In this document: positions 13,367 through 13,624 of the stretch, in pieces
How the letters are laid out: every line of letters starts with the position of its first letter
Position numbering within the stretch: position 1 is the stretch's first letter
NCBI GenBank assembly: GCA_039817825.1
Contig: JBCBVA010000104.1
Location: forward strand, 1-13,624
Source: PCC-7336 sp039817825
GTDB lineage: Bacteria; Cyanobacteriota; Cyanobacteriia; Thermostichales; PCC-7336
Direction: 5' to 3'
DNA length: 13,624 nt
The notes under the pieces: generated by a model
Databases searched by the model: none
What the model was told of the DNA's origin: nothing
What the model saw: the letters and a program-made list of their open reading frames with translations, nothing else
Translations under genes and position numbers: made by a program

Positions 13367-13624
13367 ATGGTGGACAGTCCACAAGGTAATACCGTCGAAA
13401 CGCCACATGGCGATCGGTCAGCGCTGCTCGTTCACTCAGAACGCTCCATCTACTCCCCAGGATGCATCCAACCTCACGGATTTCTGGTTGGGGTTTCGCT
13501 GGCGGACTCCTCCATCCTGCACATCAGCAGTAATGCGGGCGATTATGTAGGCCAAACACCTCGAGAACTGTTAGGGAAGCCGATTGGCTCACTATTGATG
13601 TCCCGACAGTTTGAATCGCTGTGT
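13367..13624 (+). CDS. Phytochrome-type photoreceptor, N-terminal PAS part, partial at right edge
   Basis: Eighty-six codons open from ATG 13367 to the window edge; a stop lies three codons upstream (13358-13360), so the start is fixed at 13367 or the adjoining GTG 13370. The product reads HSERSIYSPGCIQPHGFLVG at about residues 23-42, then SILHISSNAGDYVGQ and LLGKPIGSLL. SPGCIQPHG corresponds to the PGxIQPHG signature that opens the PAS domain of phytochromes, where the chain forms the knot with the following GAF domain. A bilin-binding GAF, a PHY domain and probably a histidine kinase should follow outside the window. At the position of the N-terminal bilin-binding cysteine of bacteriophytochromes, eleven residues before the I of IQPHG, there is His. 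A cysteine sits directly before IQPHG instead. No ribosome binding site is evident. Confidence 0.85.
   Translation, partial: MVDSPQGNTVETPHGDRSALLVHSERSIYSPGCIQPHGFLVGVSLADSSILHISSNAGDYVGQTPRELLGKPIGSLLMSRQFESLC

Noticed and set aside
1..13624. Transposon, prophage, CRISPR, toxin-antitoxin or tRNA signatures
   Set aside because: Looked for on both strands; no transposase, integrase, regular spaced repeats, tRNA arms or recognisable toxin pair was seen.

Overview
The window is a piece of a cyanobacterial chromosome. Three things point there: a principal sigma factor of the cyanobacterial SigA/RpoD1 type, a long-chain prenyl diphosphate synthase of the plastoquinone pathway, and nine copies of the octamer GCGATCGC (the HIP1 motif) in 13.6 kb, where roughly 0.2 would be expected by chance. 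The species cannot be named from the sequence alone.

Layout, left to right. A possible leftward gene with a CxxC motif runs off the left edge (1-217). It is followed by a small rightward unknown protein (409-648), gatA (998-2449) and sds (3048-4019), with long intergenic stretches before gatA and sds. Then come two leftward genes, in transcription order rpoD (6165 to 5038) and a HugZ/PPOX-like flavin protein (4974 to 4201). The flavin gene's ribosome binding site lies inside a predicted hairpin. Upstream of rpoD is a gene-poor gap of 1.06 kb with hairpins and a weak promoter. Two rightward membrane-protein genes follow: a YdjM/DUF457-like predicted metal-dependent hydrolase (7231-7896) and a conserved membrane protein (8126-8671). 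Two leftward genes come next, in transcription order a secreted PilP-like protein (9816 to 9265) and a rhodanese (9140 to 8745). A large sodium/solute symporter (10116-11933) and a small cysteine-rich protein (11980-12300) run rightward. A leftward membrane-anchored SRPBCC protein (13101-12556) and the first 86 codons of a phytochrome-type photoreceptor (13367 to the right edge) diverge from each other.

The genes are mostly unrelated housekeeping and signalling functions in short transcription units with frequent strand switches, which is normal for cyanobacteria. I do not see a clear new defence system, mobile element, CRISPR array or biosynthetic cluster. The points most worth a second look are: the hairpin over the start of the flavin gene; the phytochrome start, which lacks the usual bacteriophytochrome N-terminal cysteine; a pair of dispersed intergenic repeats about 45 bp long; the coding-like stretch in front of the symporter; and a coding-like remnant opposite the DUF457 leader.

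All function calls rest on motifs read by eye. No database search was possible.
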